A stretch of DNA of 64,000 bases from Hyphomicrobium_A sp044507625 (GCA_044507625.1 JBIQJE010000005.1:124001-188000); one strand, 5' to 3'; shown: positions 9,008 to 18,488, counted from the first letter of the stretch. The notes: generated by a model from the letters alone, not told the origin. Made by a program: numbers and translations.

Positions 9008-11137
9008 TCAGGCGATTGCGGATGCGCTGCCGTCGAGCCGCGCGGCATAACAATCGTAAAGCGCTGAAAGACGCTCACCGGCAAGATGCCGGCACTCGGC
9101 AAGCGCCGCGGCCGCAGTGGCGCGGTCTTTCGCTGTGAGCGCAGCAATAAGTTTCGCGTGCGAGGCCGCGAGGGCGATGAACTCCGCAGAGTTCGCCATC
9201 GTCTCGTCGCCGAGAAGCGCGTAAATGCGCTCGACGCGTTCCTTACCCCGCACCTTCACCGTGCCGAGTTCGAGGAAGGCGAATCCCGCGGCGCAGATGC
9301 GCGTCCGTTCTCCGGTAATGATGGGGACGCCGTAGGTTTTGGTCTCGCCTTCGAGACGGGCGGCAATATTCACGACGTCGCCGAGGATCGAATAATCGAA
9401 GCGCTGCGGCGAACCCACGTTGCCGACGCAGCATTCGCCCGTGTTGAGGCCGATGCCGAGCGCTACGTGCCGCGCGTTCTGCCCCGCGGCCGCAGCCTCC
9501 GCCGCCCAGAGCCGGTTCATCTGGGCGAGCTGCTCCTGCATATGCAGTGCAGCCCGGCACGCGTTTGCCGCGTGCGCCAGATCCGTAAGCGGCGCATTCC
9601 AGAACGCCATCACCGAATCGCCGATGAACTTGTCGATGGTGCCGCGCTCTTCGAGGATGATCTCGGAAAGCGGCGTGAAGAGCCGGTTGAGAAAGCCGAT
9701 CAGCTCCTCCGCCGAGTGGCCCTCGGCGATACCGGTGAAGCCGCGCACGTCGGCGAACAGCAACGTCACCTCGCGTATTTCGCCGCCGAGCTTCAGCCGG
9801 TCATGGTTGCGCGCGAGCTCCTCGACGAGGGGCGCTGCGATGTAGTGGCCGAAGGCGGAGCGAACGCGGGAGCGCTCGCGCTCGGTGGCGATGTACCCGG
9901 TGAGCGAGGTGGCGAGGTAGACAAGCAGCACCGCGAGCGAGGGGTAGACCGGATCGAGCAGATATCCGCGCTCGGTGTAGGCGAACCAGGAGGCTGCAAA
10001 AACCAGGGCGATCGCTGCAATGCCGACGGCGGCGGCGCCCGCCGCGCCCATGCGCCCGATCAGCCAGGCGAGCGCGGCGCCGGCAAACAGGAGGACCACG
10101 AGTTCGAGGCCCGTCGCGAACGCCGGGCGCGTGAGATGATGTCCACCCAGCATCTGCTCGAGCGCCTGGGCGTGCACCTCCACGCCCGGCACGGCGGCGT
10201 CGAGCGGCGTTGCGCGCAAATCGAGGAGGCCGACGGCGCTGGTCCCGACGAGGATGTCGCGGCCGGCGATCTCGTTCGCATCGACGCTGCCGTCGAGCAC
10301 GCGGTGGGCGGAGATGTAGCGCCGAGGATCAGGACGCGTGAAGCGCAGCCAGAGCTGCCCATCGGCATCGGTCGGCAACACCGTGCTCCCGACACGCACA
10401 TGCTCGATGCCGGTGCGTTGTCCAAAGGCGGTGACGCCGCTGGCGCCGGACGAGCGCACGAAAACCGTCGTCTCGCCGAGCGCAAGGCGCAGCGTCTCGA
10501 GCGGCAGCGAGGGGTAGAGCACGTCCGCAATGGCGATCAGCAGCGGAACGCGGCGTACGACCTGGTCACGCTCCGGCAGCCAGTTCACCGCGCCGAGGCC
10601 CTTCGCGGCCGCCGTCAGCATCGGCAGATTCTGGACGGAGCCGGAAAACCGCGGCACGAACTGCAGCGGATCATCGCCGGCGATAGCGAAGCGTGCACGC
10701 GGGGCTGGCGGGCCTCGCCTGCTGAACGTTTCTCCGGCGAGACCCAGCACGGAAGGCGCCGACGCGATCGCCTCGGCGAGGTGGGAATCGTTCGAGGGCA
10801 TATCGGCCGCGCCAGCGACGAGCGGGGCGAGCGCAGGCTCGCCGGAGAAGAGCTTGGCGAACTCGGCGGGGGAAAGACGGTCGGGCTCGGCAAGGATGAG
10901 ATCGAGGGTGACGGTGCGTGCGCCTGCGGTCTTCAGGCGATCGACAATGCTCGCAATCTGCGTCCGCGGCCACGGCCACTGACCAAGTCGCGCGAGCGAA
11001 GCATCATCGATATCGACGATGCGCACCGGATAGGCGCTGTCGGGCGTGCGCGGCGCCAGGTTGAGATAGGTGTCGAAGACGGCAAGGCGCATGCGCGCGA
11101 CCGGCTCGGGATCGGCGATGCGCAGCGCCACGGCCAC
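9008..11137 (-). CDS. CHASE2-domain adenylate/guanylate cyclase (class III)
   Basis: About 709 residues. An extracytoplasmic CHASE2 sensor occupies about residues 15-320 (RIVDIDDASLARLGQWPWPRTQIA opens it). Three hydrophobic segments follow (about 325-410, GLELVVLLFAGAALAWLIGR onward), then a class III cyclase domain (about 460-650). The cyclase keeps both metal-binding aspartates (LLFADVRGFTGIAEG and FIGDSVMAFWNAP) and the ILGDVVNIAARLE segment. cAMP is the usual product. The start is uncertain: the first ordinary codon is GTG at 11137, but the preceding 17 codons back to a stop at 11189-11191 encode a good first membrane helix. Only a CTG at 11183-11185, with GAGGT upstream, would include it. 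Confidence 0.88.
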   Translation of the reverse strand: MAVALRIADPEPVARMRLAVFDTYLNLAPRTPDSAYPVRIVDIDDASLARLGQWPWPRTQIASIVDRLKTAGARTVTLDLILAEPDRLSPAEFAKLFSGEPALAPLVAGAADMPSNDSHLAEAIASAPSVLGLAGETFSRRGPPAPRARFAIAGDDPLQFVPRFSGSVQNLPMLTAAAKGLGAVNWLPERDQVVRRVPLLIAIADVLYPSLPLETLRLALGETTVFVRSSGASGVTAFGQRTGIEHVRVGSTVLPTDADGQLWLRFTRPDPRRYISAHRVLDGSVDANEIAGRDILVGTSAVGLLDLRATPLDAAVPGVEVHAQALEQMLGGHHLTRPAFATGLELVVLLFAGAALAWLIGRMGAAGAAAVGIAAIALVFAASWFAYTERGYLLDPVYPSLAVLLVYLATSLTGYIATERERSRVRSAFGHYIAAPLVEELARNHDRLKLGGEIREVTLLFADVRGFTGIAEGHSAEELIGFLNRLFTPLSEIILEERGTIDKFIGDSVMAFWNAPLTDLAHAANACRAALHMQEQLAQMNRLWAAEAAAAGQNARHVALGIGLNTGECCVGNVGSPQRFDYSILGDVVNIAARLEGETKTYGVPIITGERTRICAAGFAFLELGTVKVRGKERVERIYALLGDETMANSAEFIALAASHAKLIAALTAKDRATAAAALAECRHLAGERLSALYDCYAARLDGSASAIA

Positions 11138-11303
11138 CAGCAGCAGCGCCGCAGCGAGCAGAAGATTGGCGGACAGCGAACGCAGGCACTACCTCGCTTT
11201 GCGGCAACTTGAGGCCGCACCCCGATCATAGCGCGGCGCCCTGCCGCTGCCATCCGCCAGCCGTCGCAGCCCGCGAAAACGGCCCGGCGCGATCACCGCT
11301 GGC

Positions 11304-12071
11304 TCAGCGGGTGGCGGCGGCCACCCAGTCGGCACAATCGGCGGCGAGCCGTGCTGCGCCTTCCTCCATGACGAGGAAATGGCCGCGGCCTTTCTCCTCG
11401 CGGAAGGTCGCATTGGCGTAGAGCCCGGAAATGGCGCGGCAGGTGGCGGAGGAGATCACCTTGTCCTCCTCGCCGGCAACGACGAGCACCGGACAGGTTA
11501 CCTTGTGCGTTTCGACCGCGTTCGCGCGGGCGGCGTCGAACATCCAGAAAAACAGCTCGAACAGCGCCAATCCGGATTCGGGGCTGAACATATCGAAGAT
11601 GCGCCGCTGGCGATCTGCGTCGAGGCTGGCGAGGGAGTCGCCCTTGGCGACCTCGAACGAGGGGTTCAGCGCTTTGTCCCAGAAGGGGGATGCCTGCATG
11701 AGCCCCTTCGCCAGCGCCATCTCTCCGGGCGTCGAGGGAAGCACGCCCCAAGGCGGCGCCGGCGCGAGCAGCACGAGCGCCCGGGCGAGGCCCTGGGCGG
11801 CAAGCTGCTGGGCGATGAGACCGCCCATGGAGTGTCCGAAGATCACCGGGGGCTCGGGAAATTGCTTTACGAACGCCGCCATGTCGCGGGTGTAATCGGC
11901 GATGCTCTGGCGGGCGAGCTGCGGATCCGGGGTGCGCTCGGGTCCGGGTGCATGGAACGGCAGATCGGGCGCATGGCATTTCCAGCCGCGCTGCGAGATC
12001 ACGGGCATCATGTCGGCGAAGCACCAGCCGCCGCAAAATGCGCCGTGAATGAAAACCGCGGTGTTGGTCAT
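11304..12071 (-). CDS. Alpha/beta hydrolase
   Basis: 255-residue alpha/beta hydrolase. The oxyanion segment HGAFCGGWCF follows strand 3, the nucleophile elbow is GHSMGG (Ser), an aspartate lies in VVAGEEDKVI, and the catalytic histidine in GRGHFLVMEEG. The lid region holds WDKALNPSFEVAKGD. The family includes esterases and lipases, and the substrate cannot be inferred. The ATG at 12069-12071 is chosen with a G-rich stretch upstream; a TTG 22 codons earlier is less likely. It is followed by the convergent-side intergenic gap to the cyclase promoter region and preceded by the PrmC-like gene on the same strand. Confidence 0.85.
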   Translation of the reverse strand: MTNTAVFIHGAFCGGWCFADMMPVISQRGWKCHAPDLPFHAPGPERTPDPQLARQSIADYTRDMAAFVKQFPEPPVIFGHSMGGLIAQQLAAQGLARALVLLAPAPPWGVLPSTPGEMALAKGLMQASPFWDKALNPSFEVAKGDSLASLDADRQRRIFDMFSPESGLALFELFFWMFDAARANAVETHKVTCPVLVVAGEEDKVISSATCRAISGLYANATFREEKGRGHFLVMEEGAARLAADCADWVAAATR

Positions 12072-12182
12072 GGAGTCCCCCCTCGAGCTGCGGGCGCAGC
12101 ATGCCAAGAGAGAGTTACCATTTTTGTGCCGCGGCAACGCTGCGCCCGTCGCACGAACCGGCGTTCTCGTCGCGGGAAGGCT

Positions 12183-12863
12183 CTAGAGCTTGGGGATGAA
12201 AACCACGCGCCTTTCGCCGGCCCCGTCGGCATGCCACACCGGCTCGCCCATGGTCCGGGCGCGCTTCAGAAGCGCGGCGACCTGCCGGTCCTGTCCGAGC
12301 CCGAACTCGAAGCCGAGCCATCCGCCGGATTTCAGAAAGGCGGGTGCCTCGTTGATCAGGCGCATGTGCAGAGCGATGCCGTAGGGTCCGCCGTCGAAGG
12401 CTTCGCGCGGCTCGTGCTCCAGAAGGTGGGCCCGGTCGCCTTCCAGCAAACGGCTGGTGGAGATGTAGGGCGGATTGGCGACGATCAGATCGACCGTGCC
12501 CGCGAGTCCGGCCTCGGCCATGGGGGCGAAAAGATCGCCCTGCAGGATGGTGACGCGACTGCCGAGGCTATGGCGCTCGACGTTGCGGCGCGCGGTGGCG
12601 ACGGCGCCGTCGGTCAAATCGCTCGCCCAGACGCGTGCATCGTCGCGGTGCTTTGCCAGCGCAATGGCGAGGTTGCCCGATCCGCAGCACATATCGATAC
12701 ATCGCGCGTCGGCGGGGGCACCGAATAGAATTTCCTGCGCGGCACGGCCGAGTAGCTCGGTTTCCTCGCGGGGGCGTAGAACGGCACCGGCGACTTCGAA
12801 ATCGATGCCCAGAAACTTGACGGGCTCTTGGGCTTCCGGGCCCGCCTGTAAACCAAGCTGCAT
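12183..12863 (-). CDS. PrmC/HemK-like N5-glutamine methyltransferase family protein, short form
   Basis: 226 residues. Class I methyltransferase with the motif I variant CIDMCCGSGNLAIALA, DLTDGAVATARRN, and the diagnostic NPPY tetrapeptide (LIVANPPYIS) that marks methylation of a planar amide or amino nitrogen. An FLGIDFEVAGAVLRPREETELL segment corresponds to the substrate-side strand of PrmC ('RPETE'). It lacks the roughly 80-residue N-terminal helical domain by which PrmC binds release factors. It may therefore be a paralogue acting on another glutamine or on a small molecule rather than true prmC. GGGGGAAC precedes the ATG. Confidence 0.75.
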   Translation of the reverse strand: MQLGLQAGPEAQEPVKFLGIDFEVAGAVLRPREETELLGRAAQEILFGAPADARCIDMCCGSGNLAIALAKHRDDARVWASDLTDGAVATARRNVERHSLGSRVTILQGDLFAPMAEAGLAGTVDLIVANPPYISTSRLLEGDRAHLLEHEPREAFDGGPYGIALHMRLINEAPAFLKSGGWLGFEFGLGQDRQVAALLKRARTMGEPVWHADGAGERRVVFIPKL

Positions 12864-13145
12864 GTTCCCCCACGACCAGAATTACCGGCGGATAGCCCCT
12901 TTAACCGAGGCCGAGACAGTGCAGAGTTTACATGCGGCATCCAGAAAACCTTAAATTTTATATAAACATGATTTACCGCGGGACCGCGCATTGCCGCGCG
13001 AATTCGCTTCCGACCGCGCGGCGCCGACCCGGTACGCCGGTGAGCCGCCATAACGATCTCGCCATTCGGCTGCGAACCTGCGCGCGCGCGGCGACGTGCG
13101 CCACGCTCGGTCGCGCGCTGCTCGTTCGGCAGCGGTGGGCGGAGA

Positions 13146-14630
13146 CTATTCGATCCCGAGCTTGGCCTTGAGGATCTCGTTCACGGCCTGCGGATTGGCC
13201 TTGCCGCCAGACGACTTCATCACCTGGCCGACGAACCAGCCGAGCATGGTCGGCTTCGCCTTCACCTGCTCCACCTTGTCGGGATTGGCGGCGATGATCT
13301 CGTCCACGGCCTTCTCGATGGCGCGGGTGTCGGTCACCTGCTTCAGGCCGCGCTTTTCGACGATCTCGGCTGGATCGCCGCCCTCGGTCCACACGATCTC
13401 GAACAGATCCTTGGCGATCTTGCCGGAAATCGTGCCCGAGCCGATGAGGTCGACGATGGCGCCGAGCTGCGCCGACGTGACGGGCGAATCCGCGATGGAC
13501 TTGCCTTCCTTGTTGAGGCGGCCGAACAGCTCGTTGATGACCCAGTTCGCGGCGACCTTGCCATCGCGGCCCTGGGCGATGGCCTCGAAGTAGTCCGCGG
13601 ACTCACGCTCGGCGACGAGCACGTTGGCGTCGTAATCCGACAGGCCGAACTCCTGCATGAAGCGCTGCTTCTTGGCATCGGGCAGCTCGGGCAGGCTCGC
13701 TTCCAGCTCGCCGACGAAATCCATGCTCAGCTCCAGCGGGAGCAGATCGGGATCGGGGAAGTAGCGGTAGTCGTGCGCTTCTTCCTTCGAGCGCATGGAG
13801 CGCGTCTCGCCCTTGCCGGGATCGAACAGACGCGTCTCCTGATCGATGGAGCCGCCGGCCTCCAGGATGTCGATCTGGCGGCGCGCCTCGGTCTCGATCG
13901 CCTGGCCGATGAAGCGGATGGAGTTGACGTTCTTGATCTCGCAGCGGGTGCCGAGCTTGTCGCCGGGCTTGCGCACGGAGACGTTCACGTCGGCGCGCAG
14001 GTTGCCCTTCTCCATGTCGCCGTCGGACGTGCCGAGGTAGCGCAGGATCGTGCGCAGCTTCGTCACGTATGCCTGCGCCTGCTTGGAGGAGCGCATGTCG
14101 GGCTTCGACACGATCTCCATGAGCGCCACGCCCGAGCGATTGAGATCGACGTAGGAGTAGTCGGGGTGCTGATCGTGGATCGACTTGCCGGCATCCTGCT
14201 CCAGGTGCAGGCGCTCGATGCCGACGGTCATCGTCTCGCCGTCGACATCGATCTCGATTTCGCCTTCGCCCACGATCGGCTGCTTGTACTGGCTGATCTG
14301 GTAGCCCTGCGGAAGGTCGGGATAGAAGTAGTTCTTGCGATCGAAGACGCTTCTGAGATTGATCTTGGCGTTGAGGCCGAGGCCGGTGCGCACGGCCTGC
14401 GCGATGCACTCGGCGTTGATCACCGGCAGCATGCCCGGCATGGCGGCGTCGATCAGCGACACATGGCTGTTGGGATCGGCGCCGAAGGCGGTCGCCGCAC
14501 CGGAGAACAGCTTGGACTGCGAGGCGACCTGCGCGTGCACCTCGAGGCCGACGATGACCTCCCAGTCACCCGTGGCGCCTTCGATCAGATTCCTGGCCTT
14601 GCTGGCCTTCGCCGTGTCCTGCATGGGCAT
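13146..14630 (-). CDS. gatB: Aspartyl/glutamyl-tRNA amidotransferase subunit B
   Basis: 494 residues, full length. GatB converts Glu-tRNA(Gln) or Asp-tRNA(Asn) to the amidated form together with GatA and GatC; it carries the kinase and transamidase site. Visible signatures are GLEVHAQV, RKNYFYPDLPQGYQISQY, HLEQDAGKSIHDQH, DLNRSGVALMEIVSKPD and, in the C-terminal tRNA-binding YqeY-like domain, KPTMLGWFVGQVMKSSGGKANP. AAGGAGC sits just before the ATG at 14630. The other two subunits lie 2.3 kb upstream on the same strand, with four unrelated genes between. Confidence 0.98.
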   Translation of the reverse strand: MPMQDTAKASKARNLIEGATGDWEVIVGLEVHAQVASQSKLFSGAATAFGADPNSHVSLIDAAMPGMLPVINAECIAQAVRTGLGLNAKINLRSVFDRKNYFYPDLPQGYQISQYKQPIVGEGEIEIDVDGETMTVGIERLHLEQDAGKSIHDQHPDYSYVDLNRSGVALMEIVSKPDMRSSKQAQAYVTKLRTILRYLGTSDGDMEKGNLRADVNVSVRKPGDKLGTRCEIKNVNSIRFIGQAIETEARRQIDILEAGGSIDQETRLFDPGKGETRSMRSKEEAHDYRYFPDPDLLPLELSMDFVGELEASLPELPDAKKQRFMQEFGLSDYDANVLVAERESADYFEAIAQGRDGKVAANWVINELFGRLNKEGKSIADSPVTSAQLGAIVDLIGSGTISGKIAKDLFEIVWTEGGDPAEIVEKRGLKQVTDTRAIEKAVDEIIAANPDKVEQVKAKPTMLGWFVGQVMKSSGGKANPQAVNEILKAKLGIE

Positions 14631-14650
14631 GCTCCTTGGAAGCGCCCTCG

Positions 14651-15094
14651 TTATCGCAGGGCGTCGCCCGGAGCAAGCGGAACGGGGTTGGAGGCCAGGG
14701 TTGCTTCGTCTTCGTCGGATTCAAGGGGCTCGGGGGCGATTTTCAAGGGGTCCGCGTGGCGGCGGGATTTGCCCTCGAAATAGCAGCCCTCTTCGAGCAC
14801 AAGCTTGCGATGGTAGATCTGGCCTTCAACGGTGCAGCCGGCGCCGAGGATCAATTCGCGGGCATAGATGGCGCCGGAGAACTCACCGAGGACAACGACC
14901 TTGTCGGCGACGACAAGACCCTCGACTTCGCCGCGTTCGGAAATCGTCAGCTCCGCGCAGCGCACCTCGCCGTCGATCGAACCCTCGATGCAAATCTGGC
15001 CATCGAGCGACAACGCGCCGATGATCGTCACAGCCCGATTGATAACGAGAGAACCCCGCGCAGATTGCGCGCGGTGCCCGTTCAGCTCCGTCAT
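14651..15094 (-). CDS. Bactofilin (polymer-forming cytoskeletal protein)
   Basis: 147 residues. A right-handed beta-helix core of about 100 residues shows the six-residue hydrophobic/glycine rhythm of bactofilins (IGALSLDGQICIEGSIDGEVRCAELTIS and onward, ending IYHRKLVLEEGCYFEGKSRR). Short disordered tails flank it. Bactofilins polymerise without nucleotides and position envelope enzymes or stalk and curvature machinery in alphaproteobacteria. It is immediately upstream of gatB (20 bp gap) and could be co-transcribed, though the functions are unrelated. Confidence 0.88.
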   Translation of the reverse strand: MTELNGHRAQSARGSLVINRAVTIIGALSLDGQICIEGSIDGEVRCAELTISERGEVEGLVVADKVVVLGEFSGAIYARELILGAGCTVEGQIYHRKLVLEEGCYFEGKSRRHADPLKIAPEPLESDEDEATLASNPVPLAPGDALR

Positions 15095-15282
15095 TACGCA
15101 GCACCCCTGGACGAATGTTTGCTTCGTCCCCGCTTGCGGATAGCGATGGCGCAGGTAAGTGGCGCTATTCGGGCAGCTCCGGGTCCGACTGGTGGCGGAG
15201 CTTCTCTCCAGGGGTCGGCGCCATTCTTGGCGAGGCGGACGTGGCGGGCAAACCGAGCTTTAGTGTCGTGCGCCGCCAATGC

Positions 15283-15573
15283 TCACTTCGGCGACGGCGC
15301 CAGCCAATAGCCGAGGGCTGCCCACACGATACCGATCAAAAACTGCATCAGCAGGAGGGCGGATTCGCCGCCCAGCGCGTGTATCGGCAGCAGTCCAACG
15401 GCGGCGGCGAGCCAATAGATGGCGAAACCGCATAGCGAAGCTGCAAACCCGGCCACGATCACCTTCTGCCACTGGTCCGCGCGCCGCCCCATGAGGAAAG
15501 CGACAACGATCACCACCGGGTTGAGCAGGGCGATCTTGATCAGTGTCGCCGGATCGAACGAGACGATTTCCAT
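15283..15573 (-). CDS. Small inner-membrane protein, unknown function
   Basis: 96 residues with three predicted membrane segments (LLNPVVIVVAFLMG, VIVAGFAASLCGFAIYWLAAAVGLLP, ALLLMQFLIGIVWAALGYWLA). A short cytoplasmic RRADQWQK loop lies between the first and second segments. No recognisable domain. Reading direction and spacing place it in the gatCA to gatB run, between chorismate mutase and bactofilin, with about 190 bp on each side, so it may have its own promoter. Likely real because the hydrophobic pattern is regular and the composition normal. Confidence 0.7.
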   Translation of the reverse strand: MEIVSFDPATLIKIALLNPVVIVVAFLMGRRADQWQKVIVAGFAASLCGFAIYWLAAAVGLLPIHALGGESALLLMQFLIGIVWAALGYWLAPSPK

Positions 15574-15762
15574 TTGAATTTCTCTACTGACACGAGCTGC
15601 GGAAAACGTCGCTCGACAAGCGTTCTGCTCTGTTGAGGGCCGGCGCTCGCGCCCATGCGAAGCATGGCTCCGCCATGACGGCGCCTTGCGCCCTAGGCCC
15701 TCCGGGCAGCAAGGAGTTGGCGCCGATCCCTCGTGAGCCGATGGAAACTCCCGGGCCAGACA

Positions 15763-16083
15763 TCACTGCCCGCCGTTGCCTTCGATCTGGCGGCGCAGCT
15801 TTTCTTCCTCGTACTGCACGAACCAGCCGATCATCTGCCGCCACAGCGCTTCGGTGAGCTCCGGCGGCAGGCCCTTGTTGGTTGCGTGGGCGCGAACCTT
15901 GTCGATCACCTGCTGGATGCGCCAGGGCACGTAGGCCTCCTGCGGGTTCGACTTCAGCTGCCAGGCCCGGTCGACAAAGCCGAACCGCTCCGCGATGAGA
16001 TCGACGAGGGCCGCATCGATGCGATCGATCTCCTCGCGCACCTCACTCATGTCGGCGCATTCCCACGGGCGTTTGGGGTCCAT
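15763..16083 (-). CDS. Chorismate mutase, AroQ class
   Basis: 106-residue all-helical AroQ-type chorismate mutase (chorismate to prephenate). The N-terminal helix MSEVREEIDRIDAALVDLIAERFGFVDRAWQLK carries the conserved arginine and lysine of the active site; the last helix is LTEALWRQMIGWFVQYEEEKL. An insert reading YVPWRIQQVIDKVRAHATNKGL is common in the alphaproteobacterial branch near PchB-type isochorismate pyruvate lyases, so lyase activity cannot be excluded. The ATG at 16081-16083 is chosen; a start at 16122 would add 13 residues without a ribosome site. Confidence 0.88.
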   Translation of the reverse strand: MDPKRPWECADMSEVREEIDRIDAALVDLIAERFGFVDRAWQLKSNPQEAYVPWRIQQVIDKVRAHATNKGLPPELTEALWRQMIGWFVQYEEEKLRRQIEGNGGQ

Positions 16084-16158
16084 CGGCGAAGTCCCTAGAA
16101 ATTCAGCACCGCTGCTTAGCACGCAAGCCAGCGGCAGGCCAACAACCGCAGACTAAGG

Positions 16159-16860
16159 TTATTGCCACAGGGCAGGCCGTTCCGGATTGACCTTCTCCAG
16201 GCGCCGGACTTGCTCATTTTGCAGCGAGAGGCAAGCCGCCGGCGGATGCGCGCGATGGGCTGCATTGAGGGCGGCGACGCGATTGCACCATTGGACCATC
16301 TCCGCCTCCGCCAATTTCGGGACGGGCACTTCCAGGAGCCTCGTCTGCATGCGCGCGACGATGTTGGGATAATCCTTGCTGAATTGCTGGAACTCGGTCT
16401 CAGGGATGTCGCTGACAGCAAGATGGACGTCCTTGCCGCTGACCGGCACCACGTGCAGCGAGCCGATGTTGACGATCTCCCCGGCACGGACCTCGAAGCG
16501 GCCCAAGCTCTGTGTGAAAGAGCCCCACGAACCCCTGCCGAGGACGGTGCTGTGATTGCCAATCGTGCAGATCAATTTGACGATGTGGAACTCGCCCGGA
16601 TCCAGCTCTGCGCGGATCATCGGCGAGGTGTCCAGGAAGCTTCCCGAGCGGGCAATGGCAGCCGGCTTGTAGACGTCACCGAACTGGCGCCCGATGTACA
16701 CCTGGGTGGTGAAGCACGTCCCCATATCGACATGCATGACGACGCCCGCCTTACCTGCGCTGGCAAGGCTTTCGAGGGTCGTTGCTTCGTTGATCGTCGC
16801 CCCGCAGCCAACAAGCAGCGCGATGGCAAATCCCAGGGTCAGGCAGCGTATCCACCCCAC
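16159..16860 (-). CDS. Putative lipoprotein of unknown function
   Basis: 233 residues with an 18-residue lipoprotein signal ending in the lipobox LVGC, so it should be lipid-modified at Cys19. The mature domain has alternating strands (GVVMHVDMGTCFTTQVYIGR, AELDPGEFHIVKLICTIG, GEIVNIGSLHVVPVSGKDVHLAVSD), which suggests a beta-sandwich. A helical C-terminal part follows with PKLAEAEMVQWCNRVAALNAAHRAHPPAACLSLQ. I do not recognise the family. Start is GTG at 16858-16860 with GGAG six bases upstream. It lies between gatA and the chorismate mutase gene on the same strand. Confidence 0.75.
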   Translation of the reverse strand: MGWIRCLTLGFAIALLVGCGATINEATTLESLASAGKAGVVMHVDMGTCFTTQVYIGRQFGDVYKPAAIARSGSFLDTSPMIRAELDPGEFHIVKLICTIGNHSTVLGRGSWGSFTQSLGRFEVRAGEIVNIGSLHVVPVSGKDVHLAVSDIPETEFQQFSKDYPNIVARMQTRLLEVPVPKLAEAEMVQWCNRVAALNAAHRAHPPAACLSLQNEQVRRLEKVNPERPALWQ

Positions 16861-16972
16861 CGCACGCTCCAGCAGAAGGAATCGTGCGGCTGACCTTAAG
16901 GTTCAACCAGCCGGAGACAACCAGGCCTTCGCTGATTTCTTGGGACGAGCCGCCGGTTCTTTCCGCCTGGCT

Positions 16973-18481
16973 CTACGTGCGTGCCCCCGCGGTCCACCAG
17001 CGCTCCGGTACGGCGAAGCGTCCGGCGGCATCCTCGATCGCCTGCGCGGCGCGGAACAGCGTCGCCTCATCGAACGGCTTGCCGATGAGCTGCAGCCCGA
17101 GGGGCGTGCCTTCCGCCGACAGCCCTGCTGGAACTGAGATGCCGGGCAGACCCGCCATGTTCACGGTGACGGTGAAGATGTCCTCGAGGTACATCGCGAG
17201 GGGATCGCCGGTCTTCTCGCCGAAGCCGAAAGCGGGCGACGGCGTCGTCGGCGTCAGTATCAGATCGACGGACTGCCAGGCTTCGTCGAAGTCGCGCTTG
17301 ATGAGGGTGCGCACCTTCTGCGCCTTGAGGTAATAGGCGTCATAGTAGCCGGCCGAAAGCACGTAGGTGCCGATGAGAATACGCCGGCGCACCTCCTTGC
17401 CGAAGCCCTCGGCGCGCGTGTTCTCGTAGGTTTCGACGAGGTCCTTGCCGGGAACGCGCATGCCGTAGCGCACGCCGTCATAGCGGGCGAGGTTGGAAGA
17501 CGCCTCGGCGGGAGCCACGATATAATAGGCCGGCAGGGCGTACTTCGTGTGCGGCAGGCTGATCTCGTGGATCGAGGCGCCCGCCGCTTTCAGCCAGGCG
17601 ATGCCTTCCTGCCAGAGCTTGTCGATCTCCGCCGACATGCCCTCGACGCGGTACTCCTTCGGTACGCCCACGCGCAGGCCCTTCACGCCCTGGGTCAGCG
17701 CTGCCTCATAGTCGGGCACTGGCGTCTCGACGGAGGTGGAGTCCTTCGGGTCGTGGCTCGCCATCGAACGCAGCATGATCGCCGCATCGCGCACCGTCTT
17801 GGCGAGCGGGCCGGCCTGGTCGAGGGAGGAGGCGAATGCCACGATGCCCCAGCGCGAGCAGCGGCCATAGGTCGGCTTGATGCCGACGGTGCCAGTGAGC
17901 GCGGCGGGCTGGCGGATGGAGCCGCCCGTGTCGGTAGCGGTTGCGCCGAGGCACAGGTCGGCGGCAACGGCAGCCGACGAGCCGCCGGAGGAGCCGCCCG
18001 GCACGAGCTTGTCGTTCTTGAGCTTGCCGTCGGCGCCCTTGCGGCGCCAGGGCGAGACCACGGGGCCGAATGCGCTCGTCTCGTTCGAGGAGCCCATCGC
18101 GAACTCATCGCAATTGAGTTTACCCAGCATCACCGCGCCGGCGTTCCACAGGTTGGCGCCGACGGTCGATTCATAGGTGGGCGTGAAGTCATCCAAAATC
18201 TTCGAGCAGGCGGTCGTGCGCACGCCCTTGGTGCAGAACAGGTCCTTGTTGCCGAGCGGCAGGCCTTCGAGCGGGCGCACCTCGCCCGACTTCAGGCGCT
18301 TGTCGCTCTCCTTCGCCTGCGCCAGCGCCAGCTCGGGCGTGGGCAGCACGTAGGCGTTGAGAAGCGGATTGGCGCCATCGATCGCGTCGATGAATGCCTG
18401 CGTCAGTTCGGTCGCCGAAATTTCCTTCTTGCGCAGCTTGTCGCGCGCCTCGGCGATGGTGAGCTTGGTCAGTTCGGTCAC
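16973..18481 (-). CDS. gatA: Aspartyl/glutamyl-tRNA amidotransferase subunit A
   Basis: 502 residues. Amidase-signature glutaminase of the GatCAB complex: it releases ammonia from glutamine for transfer to Glu-tRNA(Gln) or Asp-tRNA(Asn). The Ser-cisSer-Lys triad is visible: Lys in PLGNKDLF, the GGSSGGSSAAVAADL serine-rich loop and the GATATDTGGSIRQPA nucleophile region. Start is GTG at 18479-18481, preceded by GGAG ten bases upstream; gatC ends only 7 bp before it, so the two are translated from one message. Confidence 0.98.
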   Translation of the reverse strand: MTELTKLTIAEARDKLRKKEISATELTQAFIDAIDGANPLLNAYVLPTPELALAQAKESDKRLKSGEVRPLEGLPLGNKDLFCTKGVRTTACSKILDDFTPTYESTVGANLWNAGAVMLGKLNCDEFAMGSSNETSAFGPVVSPWRRKGADGKLKNDKLVPGGSSGGSSAAVAADLCLGATATDTGGSIRQPAALTGTVGIKPTYGRCSRWGIVAFASSLDQAGPLAKTVRDAAIMLRSMASHDPKDSTSVETPVPDYEAALTQGVKGLRVGVPKEYRVEGMSAEIDKLWQEGIAWLKAAGASIHEISLPHTKYALPAYYIVAPAEASSNLARYDGVRYGMRVPGKDLVETYENTRAEGFGKEVRRRILIGTYVLSAGYYDAYYLKAQKVRTLIKRDFDEAWQSVDLILTPTTPSPAFGFGEKTGDPLAMYLEDIFTVTVNMAGLPGISVPAGLSAEGTPLGLQLIGKPFDEATLFRAAQAIEDAAGRFAVPERWWTAGART

Positions 18482-18488
18482 AGCTGCG

